A program made the position numbers and the translations under genes. This document shows positions 8,998-18,900 of a stretch of 64,000 nucleotides of DNA, piece by piece; within the stretch, counting starts at the first letter, position 1; each line of letters begins with the position of its first letter. The DNA comes from Flavobacterium sp. Leaf82 (lineage in GTDB: Bacteria; Bacteroidota; Bacteroidia; Flavobacteriales; Flavobacteriaceae), in contig NZ_LMMA01000001.1 of NCBI RefSeq assembly GCF_001422725.1, positions 746,691 to 810,690 on the forward strand. Reading direction: 5' to 3'. The notes under the pieces were generated by a model. The model was not told the origin of the DNA and ran no database searches. It saw only the letters and a list, made by a program, of their open reading frames with translations.

Positions 8998-10182
8998 ATG
9001 ACAAGTTTGTTGGTAATTATAGTTTTAGTTTTATTAGCAGTTGCATTATGGCAATTGACCAAGATATTTGATCTTACTCAAGTGGGATCTTCTTCGGACG
9101 ATTCTCAAGTTGCATCAGATAATGATAATAATATTCAGGGATATGTTATGTTTGGCTTTTTAGCTTTCATATATATATTTACAATTTACGGTTTACTAAA
9201 ATGGGGTAATTTAGCACTTCATACTCCTGCTTCTGAGCATGGACTTTTAGTAGATAACTTAATGAATATTACTTGGGTTTTAATTTTTGTAGTACAATTT
9301 ATTACACAAGGTTTATTATATTGGTTTTCTTTTAAAAATAGAGGACATAAAGATAAAAAAGCATTATTCTTTGCTGATAGTAATAAATTAGAAGCAATTT
9401 GGAGTATTATTCCATCTGTAGTTTTGGCTTGTTTGATCCTTTACGGATTGTATGCCTGGAACAATATCATGTTTGTTGATAAAGATGAAGATGTAATTGA
9501 AATCGAATTATATGCACAACAGTTCAAATGGACTGCAAGATATGCAGGTAATGATAATGTATTAGGAAAAGCGAATGTTCGTTTGATCGAAGGTGTTAAT
9601 ACTTTAGGTGTTGACATGTCTGATAAAAATTCGGCAGATGATATTGTAGTTTCTGAATTACATATTCCAAAAGGTAAAAAAATACATTTCAAAATGCGTT
9701 CTCAAGACGTATTACACTCAGCTTACATGCCTCACTTTAGAGCGCAAATGAACTGTGTTCCCGGAATGGTTACTGAGTTTGCTTTTATTCCAACTTATAC
9801 AACTGCTGAATACAGAGAGTTGCCATTTATGGTAGAAAAAGTAGCAAATATCAACAAACTTAGAGCTGAAAAAAGCGTTGAGTTAGTTGCTAAAGGAGGT
9901 ACAGCTTTAGATCCTTATACATTTGATTATTTATTATTATGTAATAAAATTTGTGGAGCTTCTCACTACAACATGCAAATGAAAGTTGTTGTTGATACTC
10001 CGGAAGATTATAAAAAATGGTTAAGCGAAAAAACTACTTTAGCTCAGGATATTAAAGCGGCAGCAGCTGCTAAAGAACCAGCTGAAGGAGCGAAAGCTAC
10101 TACAGATAGTACTGCTAAAGATACTGTTAAAGCGGTTATTGATACTGTAAAGGCGGTTATAGCTAAAGTTGCTATGAAATAA
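8998..10182 (+). CDS. coxB: Cytochrome c oxidase subunit II
   Basis: CuA-bearing subunit of an aa3-type oxidase, receiving electrons from complex III cytochromes. The CuA ligands are present as C315-x3-C319-x3-H323-x2-M326 (CNKICGASHYNM), with the upstream ligand region VLHSAYMPHFRAQMNC. The protein has 394 residues and about four predicted helices (3-20, 48-68, 89-111, 134-156), two more at the N-terminus than the usual two. It ends in an Ala/Lys-rich tail. The ATG at 8998 follows actF by 19 bp, and coxA starts 31 bp later. Confidence 0.94.
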   Translation: MTSLLVIIVLVLLAVALWQLTKIFDLTQVGSSSDDSQVASDNDNNIQGYVMFGFLAFIYIFTIYGLLKWGNLALHTPASEHGLLVDNLMNITWVLIFVVQFITQGLLYWFSFKNRGHKDKKALFFADSNKLEAIWSIIPSVVLACLILYGLYAWNNIMFVDKDEDVIEIELYAQQFKWTARYAGNDNVLGKANVRLIEGVNTLGVDMSDKNSADDIVVSELHIPKGKKIHFKMRSQDVLHSAYMPHFRAQMNCVPGMVTEFAFIPTYTTAEYRELPFMVEKVANINKLRAEKSVELVAKGGTALDPYTFDYLLLCNKICGASHYNMQMKVVVDTPEDYKKWLSEKTTLAQDIKAAAAAKEPAEGAKATTDSTAKDTVKAVIDTVKAVIAKVAMK

Positions 10183-10213
10183 TATTTATTAAGAAAATTT
10201 AAAGTACACATAT

Positions 10214-12016
10214 ATGTCAGCAGAAGCGCACGGTCACGATCACGGACACGATCACGAGCACGAACATCATCATAAAGAAACGTTCATTACTAAATATATA
10301 TTTAGTATTGATCACAAAATGATTGCTAAGCAATACTTAATTACCGGTATTATTATGGGTATAATTGGTATTGCAATGTCCTTGCTTTTTAGAATGCAAT
10401 TAGCATGGCCAGAAGAGTCTTTTAAAATATTTAATGTTTTATTAGGAGATAAATTTGCACCTGATGGTGTAATGGCAAATGATATTTATTTGGCTTTAGT
10501 AACAATTCACGGTACCATTATGGTATTCTTTGTACTGACGGCTGGTTTAAGTGGTACTTTTAGTAACTTACTTATTCCACTTCAAATTGGAGCAAGAGAT
10601 ATGGCTTCTGGATTCATGAACATGATTTCATACTGGTTGTTTTTCTTGTCTGCTGTGATTATGTTGTCTTCTCTATTTGTTGAAGCTGGACCAGCTTCTG
10701 CAGGTTGGACAATTTATCCGCCGTTAAGTGCTTTACCACAAGCAATTCCAGGATCTGGAACAGGTATGACTTTATGGTTAGTTTCAATGGCAATATTTAT
10801 TGCATCTTCGTTAATGGGATCATTAAACTACATTGTAACTGTTATCAACTTAAGAACTAAAGGAATGTCTATGACTAGACTTCCACTTACAATCTGGACA
10901 TTTTTCGTAACAGCTATCATTGGTGTTATTTCATTCCCGGTTTTATTATCTGCAGCTTTATTATTGATTTTTGATAGAAGTTTTGGTACTTCATTCTTCT
11001 TATCTGATATCTATATCGCAGGAGAGGTTTTACATTACCAAGGAGGTTCTCCAGTATTATTCGAACACTTATTCTGGTTCTTAGGACACCCTGAGGTTTA
11101 TATCGTAATCTTACCAGCGATGGGTCTTGTTTCTGAGATTATGGCAACAAACTCTCGTAAACCAATTTTTGGATACAGAGCGATGATTATGTCAGTTCTT
11201 GCAATTGCATTTTTATCTACAATTGTTTGGGGTCACCACATGTTTATTTCAGGTATGAATCCTTTCTTAGGATCTGTATTTACCTTTACTACTTTATTGA
11301 TTGCAATTCCGTCTGCTGTAAAAGCGTTCAACTGGATTACAACTTTATGGAAAGGTAACTTACAATTTAACCCTGCAATGTTATTCTCTATCGGAATGGT
11401 TTCTACTTTCATCACTGGAGGTTTAACTGGAATTATTTTAGGAGATAGTACTTTAGATATTAACGTTCACGATACTTACTTTGTAATTGCTCACTTTCAC
11501 TTAGTAATGGGTATCTCTGCACTTTACGGAATGTTTGCTGGTATCTACCACTGGTTCCCAAAAATGTACGGAAGAATGTTAAACAAAAACTTAGGTTATA
11601 TTCACTTTTGGGTAACAGCAGTTTGTGCTTATGGAGTTTTCTTCCCAATGCACTTTATTGGATTAGCTGGTTTACCAAGACGTTACTATACAAATACAAA
11701 CTTCCCATTATTTGATGATTTACAAAATGTGAATGTTTTAATTACAACATTTGCTCTTATAGGAGGTGCATTTCAATTGGTATTCTTGTACAACTTCTTT
11801 AGTAGTATTTTCTACGGTAAGAAAGCAGTTCAAAATCCATGGAAATCTACAACATTAGAGTGGACAACTCCAGTAGAACATATTCACGGTAACTGGCCAG
11901 GAGAAATTCCTCATGTATACCGTTGGCCATATGACTACAGTAACCCAAATCATGATGTAGATTTTGTGCCGCAAAATGTACCAATGAAAGAAGGTGAAGA
12001 AGTTTTACACCACTAA
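10214..12016 (+). CDS. coxA: Cytochrome c oxidase subunit I (A1-type)
   Basis: Catalytic heme-copper subunit that reduces oxygen and pumps protons, 600 residues with about twelve helices. The low-spin heme ligand is H99 in HGTIMVFF. CuB ligands are H292 in GHPEVY (with the cross-linked Tyr and the A1-family Glu) and H341/H342 in WGHHMF. Heme ligands H427 and H429 lie in AHFHLVMG. The N-terminus is unusually His-rich (about residues 4-20, alternating H with G, D and E). This is the last gene of the act-cox operon, with a terminator 11 bp after the stop. Confidence 0.96.
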   Translation: MSAEAHGHDHGHDHEHEHHHKETFITKYIFSIDHKMIAKQYLITGIIMGIIGIAMSLLFRMQLAWPEESFKIFNVLLGDKFAPDGVMANDIYLALVTIHGTIMVFFVLTAGLSGTFSNLLIPLQIGARDMASGFMNMISYWLFFLSAVIMLSSLFVEAGPASAGWTIYPPLSALPQAIPGSGTGMTLWLVSMAIFIASSLMGSLNYIVTVINLRTKGMSMTRLPLTIWTFFVTAIIGVISFPVLLSAALLLIFDRSFGTSFFLSDIYIAGEVLHYQGGSPVLFEHLFWFLGHPEVYIVILPAMGLVSEIMATNSRKPIFGYRAMIMSVLAIAFLSTIVWGHHMFISGMNPFLGSVFTFTTLLIAIPSAVKAFNWITTLWKGNLQFNPAMLFSIGMVSTFITGGLTGIILGDSTLDINVHDTYFVIAHFHLVMGISALYGMFAGIYHWFPKMYGRMLNKNLGYIHFWVTAVCAYGVFFPMHFIGLAGLPRRYYTNTNFPLFDDLQNVNVLITTFALIGGAFQLVFLYNFFSSIFYGKKAVQNPWKSTTLEWTTPVEHIHGNWPGEIPHVYRWPYDYSNPNHDVDFVPQNVPMKEGEEVLHH

Positions 12017-12026
12017 AAAATACTTT

Positions 12027-12057
12027 AAAAAGACTGTCCTAACCGACAGTCTTTTTT
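12027..12057 (+). terminator. Intrinsic terminator after coxA
   Basis: Stem AGACTGTC/GACAGTCT with six-base loop CTAACC, extended by flanking A4/T4 pairing and followed by a T run. It ends the act-cox operon. Confidence 0.9.
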
Positions 12058-12114
12058 GTTTTAGTTAAAGTTTTATTCCGCTATTTTAGTATTTTACAAA
12101 CTGATTACTTTGTC

Positions 12115-12122
12115 TATCTTTG
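12115..12122 (+). promoter_or_regulatory. -7 promoter box of ruvB
   Basis: TATCTTTG matches the TAnnTTTG consensus and sits only four bases before the ruvB ATG. If it is used, the transcript starts at or next to the start codon. No convincing -33 TTTG is visible at the usual distance. Confidence 0.5.
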
Positions 12123-12126
12123 TAAA

Positions 12127-13149
12127 ATGAATGAGAACCTAGATCCCACTACAAATGGGTACAATCCAGAAGAATTAGATCTTGAAAAAAGATTACGTCC
12201 GCTATCGTTTGATGATTTTGCCGGACAAGATCAAGTTTTAGAGAATTTAAAAGTTTTTGTTGCAGCAGCCAATCAACGTGGTGAAGCACTTGATCATACT
12301 CTTTTTCATGGTCCTCCCGGATTAGGTAAAACTACTTTGGCTAATATTCTGGCAAATGAACTAGAAGTTGGCATTAAAATCACATCAGGCCCGGTTTTAG
12401 ACAAACCTGGGGACTTAGCAGGATTGCTTACAAATCTTGACGAAAGAGATGTTTTATTCATTGATGAAATTCATCGTTTAAGTCCAATTGTCGAAGAGTA
12501 TTTATATTCTGCGATGGAGGATTTTAAAATTGATATTATGATCGAGTCTGGGCCAAATGCCAGAACGGTACAAATTAATTTAAACCCTTTTACACTAATT
12601 GGTGCGACAACCCGTTCAGGATTACTGACTGCGCCAATGCGTGCACGATTTGGAATTTCATCCCGATTACAATATTACACTACAGAACTTTTGACAACAA
12701 TCGTTGAAAGAAGTTCTTCCATTCTTAAAATGCCGATTTCATTAGATGCTGCTATCGAAATTGCAGGAAGAAGTCGTGGAACACCTCGTATTGCAAATGC
12801 ATTGTTGCGTAGAGTTCGTGATTTTGCACAGATAAAAGGAAACGGAACGATTGATCTCGAAATTGCTCGTTATGCATTAAAAGCACTTAACGTCGATGCG
12901 CATGGACTTGATGAAATGGACAATAAGATACTGTTAACGATCATCAATAAGTTTAAAGGAGGACCTGTTGGACTTTCAACTTTAGCAACTGCTGTTTCTG
13001 AAAGCAGTGAGACTATTGAAGAAGTTTATGAGCCGTTTTTAATTCAGGAAGGTTTTATTATGCGTACACCACGCGGACGCGAGGTAACGGATAAAGCATA
13101 TAAGCACCTGGGGAAAATCAACACGAACATTCAGGGTGGATTATTTTAA
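12127..13149 (+). CDS. ruvB: Holliday junction branch migration ATPase RuvB
   Basis: Motor of the RuvABC Holliday junction complex, 340 residues, the usual length. AAA+ features are Walker [12 protein letters not shown] (near residue 62), Walker B LFIDEIHR, sensor-1 region GATTRSGLL, the arginine-finger region APMRARFG, and a C-terminal winged helix ([10 protein letters not shown] onward, ending [16 protein letters not shown]). It is the first gene after the act-cox terminator and is followed 11 bp later by a P450. ruvA is in this window but about 18 kb away, as is common in Bacteroidota. Confidence 0.97.
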   Translation: MNENLDPTTNGYNPEELDLEKRLRPLSFDDFAGQDQVLENLKVFVAAANQRGEALDHTLFHGPPGLGKTTLANILANELEVGIKITSGPVLDKPGDLAGLLTNLDERDVLFIDEIHRLSPIVEEYLYSAMEDFKIDIMIESGPNARTVQINLNPFTLIGATTRSGLLTAPMRARFGISSRLQYYTTELLTTIVERSSSILKMPISLDAAIEIAGRSRGTPRIANALLRRVRDFAQIKGNGTIDLEIARYALKALNVDAHGLDEMDNKILLTIINKFKGGPVGLSTLATAVSESSETIEEVYEPFLIQEGFIMRTPRGREVTDKAYKHLGKINTNIQGGLF

Positions 13150-13160
13150 ATTCTATCAAA

Positions 13161-14507
13161 ATGTCTGAAAATAGAAAATATAATTATCCCAATAGACTTT
13201 CAATATTAAGATTCTTTCTGGATGGAGAAGGAGTACGTAAAAATCCGATTCCTTTTCATAAAAGATATTTCGATAAATTTGGAGATTCATTTTCTCTTAA
13301 AATTGGTTTCTCTAAACATATAATTTTATCAAGAGACAATGAGGTTGCTCAGTATATCTTACAGAAAAATCAGAAGAATTATCATAAATCTAAATTTCAA
13401 TCCGTATACCTTTCAAAATATTTAGGTAAAGGACTTTTGACTGTTGATGGAGATTTTTGGCTGAAACAAAGAAGACTTATTCAACCTGCGTTTCATAAGC
13501 AAAAGATGAATCAATTGGTTGAAAACATGGATCAGACTATTGTTTCAGAGTTAGAAAACTTAGTTGAAGAAAAATCAATTGACCTTTTTCCTGTAATGAG
13601 CCAGTTGGCTTTTAATGTAGTGGCGAAGTCATTGTTTCAACTTTCAATTTCAGAAGAAAAGTTAAATCGTATAAAGTATATTATTGAGGAAGTTCAGAAT
13701 TTTTTAATTAAAGAAATTAGGCTACCTCATAAAGCGCTCTGGTTTTCGTTAAGCGGGCAAGTTAAAAAGCACCTTGAATTAGCAGAAGAAAATAATTCGA
13801 TAATTAGGGAAATCATTGAACAGAGAGTTCACTCAAAAGACGAGATAAACGATTTGTTGAATATGCTTTTAGAAACTCGCTATGAAGATACCGGAGAAGG
13901 TATGTCTGTAAGTCAGTTAGTAGACGAAATTAAAGTTCTGTTTATTGCGGGACATGAAACTACTGCAAATGCTTTGACTTTTACACTTTATCTTCTGGCA
14001 GAGAACCCTGATATACAGCAAAAAGTTTTTGATGAAATCACTGAAATTGAATCAACGACTGATGATATAGTAGAACAGCTTCAAAAAATGGTATATACAA
14101 ATGCAGTTTTAAACGAATCTATGCGTTTGTACCCACCAGCCTGGATTACGGATAGACAAAATGTTACTGATGATACTCTTGCTGGTTTTCATATAAAAAA
14201 GGAAACTCTTATCGGAGTTTCTTTCTACGAGTTGCACCGAAATCCTAAATATTGGGAAAATCCGGATGAGTTTATTCCGGAACGATTTCTTGGCGAGCAG
14301 AAAAAACAATCTATGCAATATTTTTATCCGTTTGGAGCAGGTCCAAGAATGTGCATCGGATCTGGATTTGCTATTTATGAAATGTGTTTAACTGTTTCTC
14401 AAATTGTAAAAAAATACGTGATTAAATCCAATAATAAACCTATTGAATTTAATCCTTTAATTACACTAAAGCCGGTTGGAGTTGAAGTTTTATTCTCTAA
14501 AAGATGA
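13161..14507 (+). CDS. Cytochrome P450 monooxygenase
   Basis: Heme-thiolate monooxygenase, 448 residues with no signal peptide or membrane anchor. The oxygen-activation helix carries AGHETT (residues 263-268), the K-helix has [11 protein letters not shown] (ExxR), and the heme-binding loop [10 protein letters not shown] places the axial cysteine at C398. The substrate is unknown; general resemblance is to bacterial fatty-acid or terpenoid P450s. Ferredoxin and reductase partners are not encoded nearby. It lies between ruvB and queG, overlapping queG by four bases (ATGA), so it is probably cotranscribed with housekeeping genes. Confidence 0.93.
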   Translation: MSENRKYNYPNRLSILRFFLDGEGVRKNPIPFHKRYFDKFGDSFSLKIGFSKHIILSRDNEVAQYILQKNQKNYHKSKFQSVYLSKYLGKGLLTVDGDFWLKQRRLIQPAFHKQKMNQLVENMDQTIVSELENLVEEKSIDLFPVMSQLAFNVVAKSLFQLSISEEKLNRIKYIIEEVQNFLIKEIRLPHKALWFSLSGQVKKHLELAEENNSIIREIIEQRVHSKDEINDLLNMLLETRYEDTGEGMSVSQLVDEIKVLFIAGHETTANALTFTLYLLAENPDIQQKVFDEITEIESTTDDIVEQLQKMVYTNAVLNESMRLYPPAWITDRQNVTDDTLAGFHIKKETLIGVSFYELHRNPKYWENPDEFIPERFLGEQKKQSMQYFYPFGAGPRMCIGSGFAIYEMCLTVSQIVKKYVIKSNNKPIEFNPLITLKPVGVEVLFSKR

Positions 14508-15430
14508 CAATTAATGCTAAAGAGACATATTCGAAATTTATAAAATCTGAAGCAAAACGCCTTGGGTTTCTTTCTTGCGGAATTTCTAAAGCGGGTTTTT
14601 TGGAAGAAGAAGCACCACGCCTTGAAAAATGGCTAAATAATAACCATCATGGTCAAATGGCTTATATGGAAAATTATTTTGACAAACGTTTAGATCCTAC
14701 TTTGTTAGTTGATGATGCCAAAAGTGTGGTATCACTGTTATTAAATTATTATCCGGAAGAAACTCAAACTGAGGAAAGTTTTAAAATCTCGAAATATGCG
14801 TATGGTCAGGATTATCATTTTGTAATAAAGGAAAAACTGAAAGAATTTCTACATTCTATTCAGGAAAATATAGGAGATGTTTCAGGTCGTGCTTTTGTTG
14901 ACTCGGCACCAGTTTTAGATCGTGCCTGGGCTGCTAAAAGCGGCTTAGGATGGATTGGTAAAAGTGGTAATTTGTTGACTCAAAAAGTAGGTTCTTTTTA
15001 CTTTATTGCTGAACTTATACTGGATTTAGAATTAGAATATGATCATGCTACAACAGATCATTGCGGTTCTTGTACCGCTTGCATAGATGCTTGTCCTACA
15101 CAAGCAATTGTTGCTCCTCATGTCGTTGACGGAAGTAAATGCATCTCTTATTACACAATCGAGCTCAAAGAAAATATTCCTTATGAAATGAAAGGAAAAT
15201 TTGATGAATGGATGTTTGGTTGTGATACTTGCCAGGATGTTTGTCCATGGAATAGGTTTTCGAAACCTCATTCAGAACCATTATTTAATCCAAATCCTGA
15301 ATTACTTTCTTTTTCTAAAAAAGACTGGATTGAAATTACAGAAGAAACTTTTCGAGTTATTTTTAAAAATTCCCCTATCAAAAGAACCAAATTTGACGGT
15401 TTAAAAAGAAATTTAAAGTTTTTACAATAA
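14504..15430 (+). CDS. queG: Epoxyqueuosine reductase
   Basis: Cobalamin-dependent iron-sulfur enzyme for the last step of queuosine tRNA modification, 308 residues. The N-terminal DUF1730-type domain includes [14 protein letters not shown]. Two [4Fe-4S] ferredoxin motifs follow: [12 protein letters not shown] (C187, C190, C193, C197) and [11 protein letters not shown] (C240, C243, C247). The ATG lies in the end of the P450 gene (ATGA overlap). It is shorter than E. coli QueG because it lacks the C-terminal HEAT-repeat extension, as in many Bacteroidota. Confidence 0.95.
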   Translation: MTINAKETYSKFIKSEAKRLGFLSCGISKAGFLEEEAPRLEKWLNNNHHGQMAYMENYFDKRLDPTLLVDDAKSVVSLLLNYYPEETQTEESFKISKYAYGQDYHFVIKEKLKEFLHSIQENIGDVSGRAFVDSAPVLDRAWAAKSGLGWIGKSGNLLTQKVGSFYFIAELILDLELEYDHATTDHCGSCTACIDACPTQAIVAPHVVDGSKCISYYTIELKENIPYEMKGKFDEWMFGCDTCQDVCPWNRFSKPHSEPLFNPNPELLSFSKKDWIEITEETFRVIFKNSPIKRTKFDGLKRNLKFLQ

Positions 15431-15499
15431 TTTTTATCCTAAAAATCTTACATATAAATCTTTATTTTTCATTAATGTTGTTACTTCTTATTTACACTA

Positions 15500-15528
15500 T
15501 TTGTAAGATTTTTACGTTTTTATCTTCG
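15500..15528 (+). promoter_or_regulatory. Candidate promoter upstream of adhesin module
   Basis: TTTG at 15500-15503 and TATCTTCG at 15521-15528 (TAnnTTyG variant of the -7 box) with a 17-bp spacer. If used it gives a leader of about 400 nt. Confidence 0.4.
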
Positions 15529-15698
15529 AAATCTTTAAATAATAATAATTCTGTAAAAAATTAAGAAAATTCTGCTGTTTTGTTATCAAATAGTTATATT
15601 TTTTGTTCTTCAACGTTAATTTTTACCGTTAAAAAGTGTAATTCAACGTTTATATGTGTAGTTTGACGAGTAAAGTAGCTAGTACAGAGGTGTTTGTA

Positions 15699-15706
15699 TA
15701 ATTTCG
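15699..15706 (+). promoter_or_regulatory. Second candidate -7 box upstream of adhesin module
   Basis: TAATTTCG fits TAnnTTyG, but no -33 element is at the right distance. It would give a leader of about 220 nt. Confidence 0.3.
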
Positions 15707-15930
15707 CCGCTCCAAAAACTACTAATTTAACAGAGAGACAATTTGTGTCTTGCACCTATAACGATCTATGGTTCACACATTACTTTATTCTTGTGAAGAT
15801 TTTGAAAATGTTTTTTTCAGGCTTTTAAAATCCACTCTTTCTATTTTATCGTATCTCCCATACATCCAGTTGAACGCTAATATTGGCTATTCAGTTTTTG
15901 GTATTTCTATTTTTAAATTCACAGTTGTCT

Positions 15931-18900
15931 ATGCGTAACTTTACTTTTAGCCGATCTAAATTATTTAGATTGAATTTTTTGACTTTATTTTTATTACTTA
16001 TTACTTATAACGCATCGGCACAGTTTTACACAAAACATTATATTGCGCCAGCACCATGGCAATATTTTAGTAAAGCCAATGAAATTGTAATTGCAACAAA
16101 TTCTACAGCAACTGTTAGTATTACGGTAGCTAAAAGTGATGGTACCTTGGTAACAACTTTAACGGCAACAAAAGGCGCTCCTGCCGTATATAGATTTGAA
16201 GGTAAGCCAAGTGCAGCTCCTGCTTTTGCATTAAATACAGTTTTGAATGCGTCGGGATTAATTGTTACAGGAGATGCACCAATATCAATTAATTTAAGAA
16301 ATGTTGCTTCGGATGCATTAGGTGGGGATGGTACAGATAAGGATATTAAAGGAAATGCGGCATTAACAAGTTTTGGTGATGCAGGAATCGGTATACGTTT
16401 TAGAGTAGGATATTACAGAGATGGTTCGTTAGGAAATTTTAATAATTATGGCGATCAACGTCCTATTTATAGTATCATGGCAATTACAAATGGTACTTCA
16501 GTAACAATAGATGGTGTGGTAAAAGCAACTCTGGACGCTGGACAAAGTTATTTGTTTAAGGCGACGATTGGTACTTTAGTACAATCATCTAACCCAACTG
16601 TTATGAATACTTCTGCTGCTATTGATACACCTGGAGGTTGTGGAGACGGGGCATACAATCAAATTCCGCCTGAATCAGTTTTAGGATCAGAATATTTTAT
16701 CGAAAGAGGAAAAGGAAATGATACAGCAGAACAAACTACAGTTGTTGCTACAAAAGATAATACAACAGTTACGGTTGATAGTTATTCAGCTACTGGAGTA
16801 TTAACAAAAACAACAACGACAGTTTTAGCAACGGCGGGTAAATTTTTTACTTTTCTTAATGGTAATTCAAATACTAATTTTTCAGCATCCCGAGTTTCTG
16901 CAGATAAAAATGTTGCAGTCTATTCTGGTACTGCACAATCATGTGAGGTAGATATTTCGACGATTGCACCTGTATCAGAATGTGGTGGATCAAATTTTAT
17001 AGAAACTGCTAAATTTAGAAATTACGGCACGGGTTCTTTACCTTATTTTGGATATATACTTTTAAAAGATGCAGCTTCTGTTGTAAATGTTAATGGAGTT
17101 AATATTGAAACAGTATCTGGTATTTCTCCTCGTCATCAATTAGGATCAACAGGTTGGTATATAATCAATTTTGAAGATACACAAATAGGAAGTCCAAATG
17201 TACTTTCGATTTCAAGTTTAGCTAAATTAACAGTTTCAATTGTACAACAAGGAGGCGGATTCTCCATGGCGGGATTTTTCTCAAATTTTGCGGCTCAGCC
17301 GGAAGATCCAACAATGACTTATGTTTCAGGAGGCGGATGTACTAATAACACGGCTACATTAACAACACCATCTGATTTTGCGCCCTATCAATGGTATTTT
17401 AATGGTACTGCTATAACGGGAGCAAATTCAAATTCATATGTAGCTACTAAAACAGGTTCATATTCAGTTGCTTCTACTTTAGCATGTGGAGTTCAGACCC
17501 AATCTAAACCAGTAAGTGTTACTTTGTGTACAGATTTGGGCGTGACAAAAACAGTTGACAATGCAACTCCATGTGTAGGATCGAATGTAGAATTTACTGT
17601 TAAATTAAGTAATTTGGGAGTAAATAATGCTACGGGAGTTTCTATAAATGATTTACTTCCTTCTGGATATAATTTTGTAAGCGCAACACCATCAGTAGGA
17701 AGTTATAATTCCGGAACCGGGGTTTGGAGTATTGGAGATGTAAATGGAGGAATTACAGAAACATTAAAAATTATTGCAAAAGTAAACGCTACAGGAAATT
17801 ACAATAACACAGCGGCATTACCATCTACAACTACAGATAGTAATTTAGCAAATAACTCGGCTAGTGTTTCTACTACTCCTAATCCGTTACCAACACTTGT
17901 TATTACTAATCCGGCATCAGTTTGTTCGCCATCAAAAGTTGATATTACAGCTCCGGCAATTACTGCAGGAAGTTCATCAGATCTAACATTTACATATTGG
18001 ACAAACTCAACTGCTACAACATCATATGCAACACCAACAGCGGCTATAGCAGGAACATATTATATCAAAGCAACTACAACTTCAGGATGTTCAGATATAA
18101 AACCAGTCGTGGTAACTGTAAATACAACTCCTGCAGCACCAACAGCATCGGCACAGACTTTTTGTTCGGCTGAAGCCAAAACAGTTAATGATTTAGTTGA
18201 AACAGGATCTAATAAAAAGTGGTATAATGCCAGTACAGCAGGAACACTTTATACAGGTACAGAATTATTGGCAACAGGAACTTATTATGTTAGCCAAACT
18301 TCTGCCAGTGGTTGCGAGAGTGCAAGAACTTCAGTAGCAGTAACGGTAAACACAACACCAGTTGCACCCACAGCTTCGGCACAGACTTTTTGTTCGGCTG
18401 AGGCCAAAACAGTTAATGATTTAGTTGCAACAGGATCTAATAAAAAATGGTATAATGCCAACACAGGCGGAACACTTTATACAGGTACAGAATTATTAGC
18501 AACAGGAACTTATTATGTTAGTCAGACTTCTGCCAGTGGTTGCGAGAGTGCAAGAACTTCAGTCGCAGTAACGGTAAACACAACACCAGTTGCGCCCACA
18601 GCAACGCCACAGACTTTTTGTTCAGCCGATACTAAAAAGGTAAGTGATCTAGTTGCTACCGGTACAAATTTAAAATGGTATAATGCCAGCACAGGCGGAA
18701 CACTTTATACAGGTACAGAATTATTAGCAACAGGAACTTATTATGTAAGCCAAACTTCTGCCAGTAGTTGTGAAAGCGCGAGAACTTCGGTTTCGGTAAT
18801 TGTAAATGCAACTCCTGCTCAACCTTTATTGAGCTCTGTTACTCAACAAACATGTTCGACAGCAACAGGTAGTTTTACTATAACTAATTATAATGCAAGT

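Larger units (their letters stand above)
15431..15930 (+). other. 500-bp gene-free region upstream of adhesin module
   Basis: I find no coding frame or RNA gene with support here. The sequence is very AT-rich up to about 15700 and more mixed after that. It contains two candidate promoters, listed separately, and so could supply a leader of up to about 400 nt to the 15931 gene. An in-frame TTG at 15883 lies in this stretch but would disrupt the signal peptide. Confidence 0.6.
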
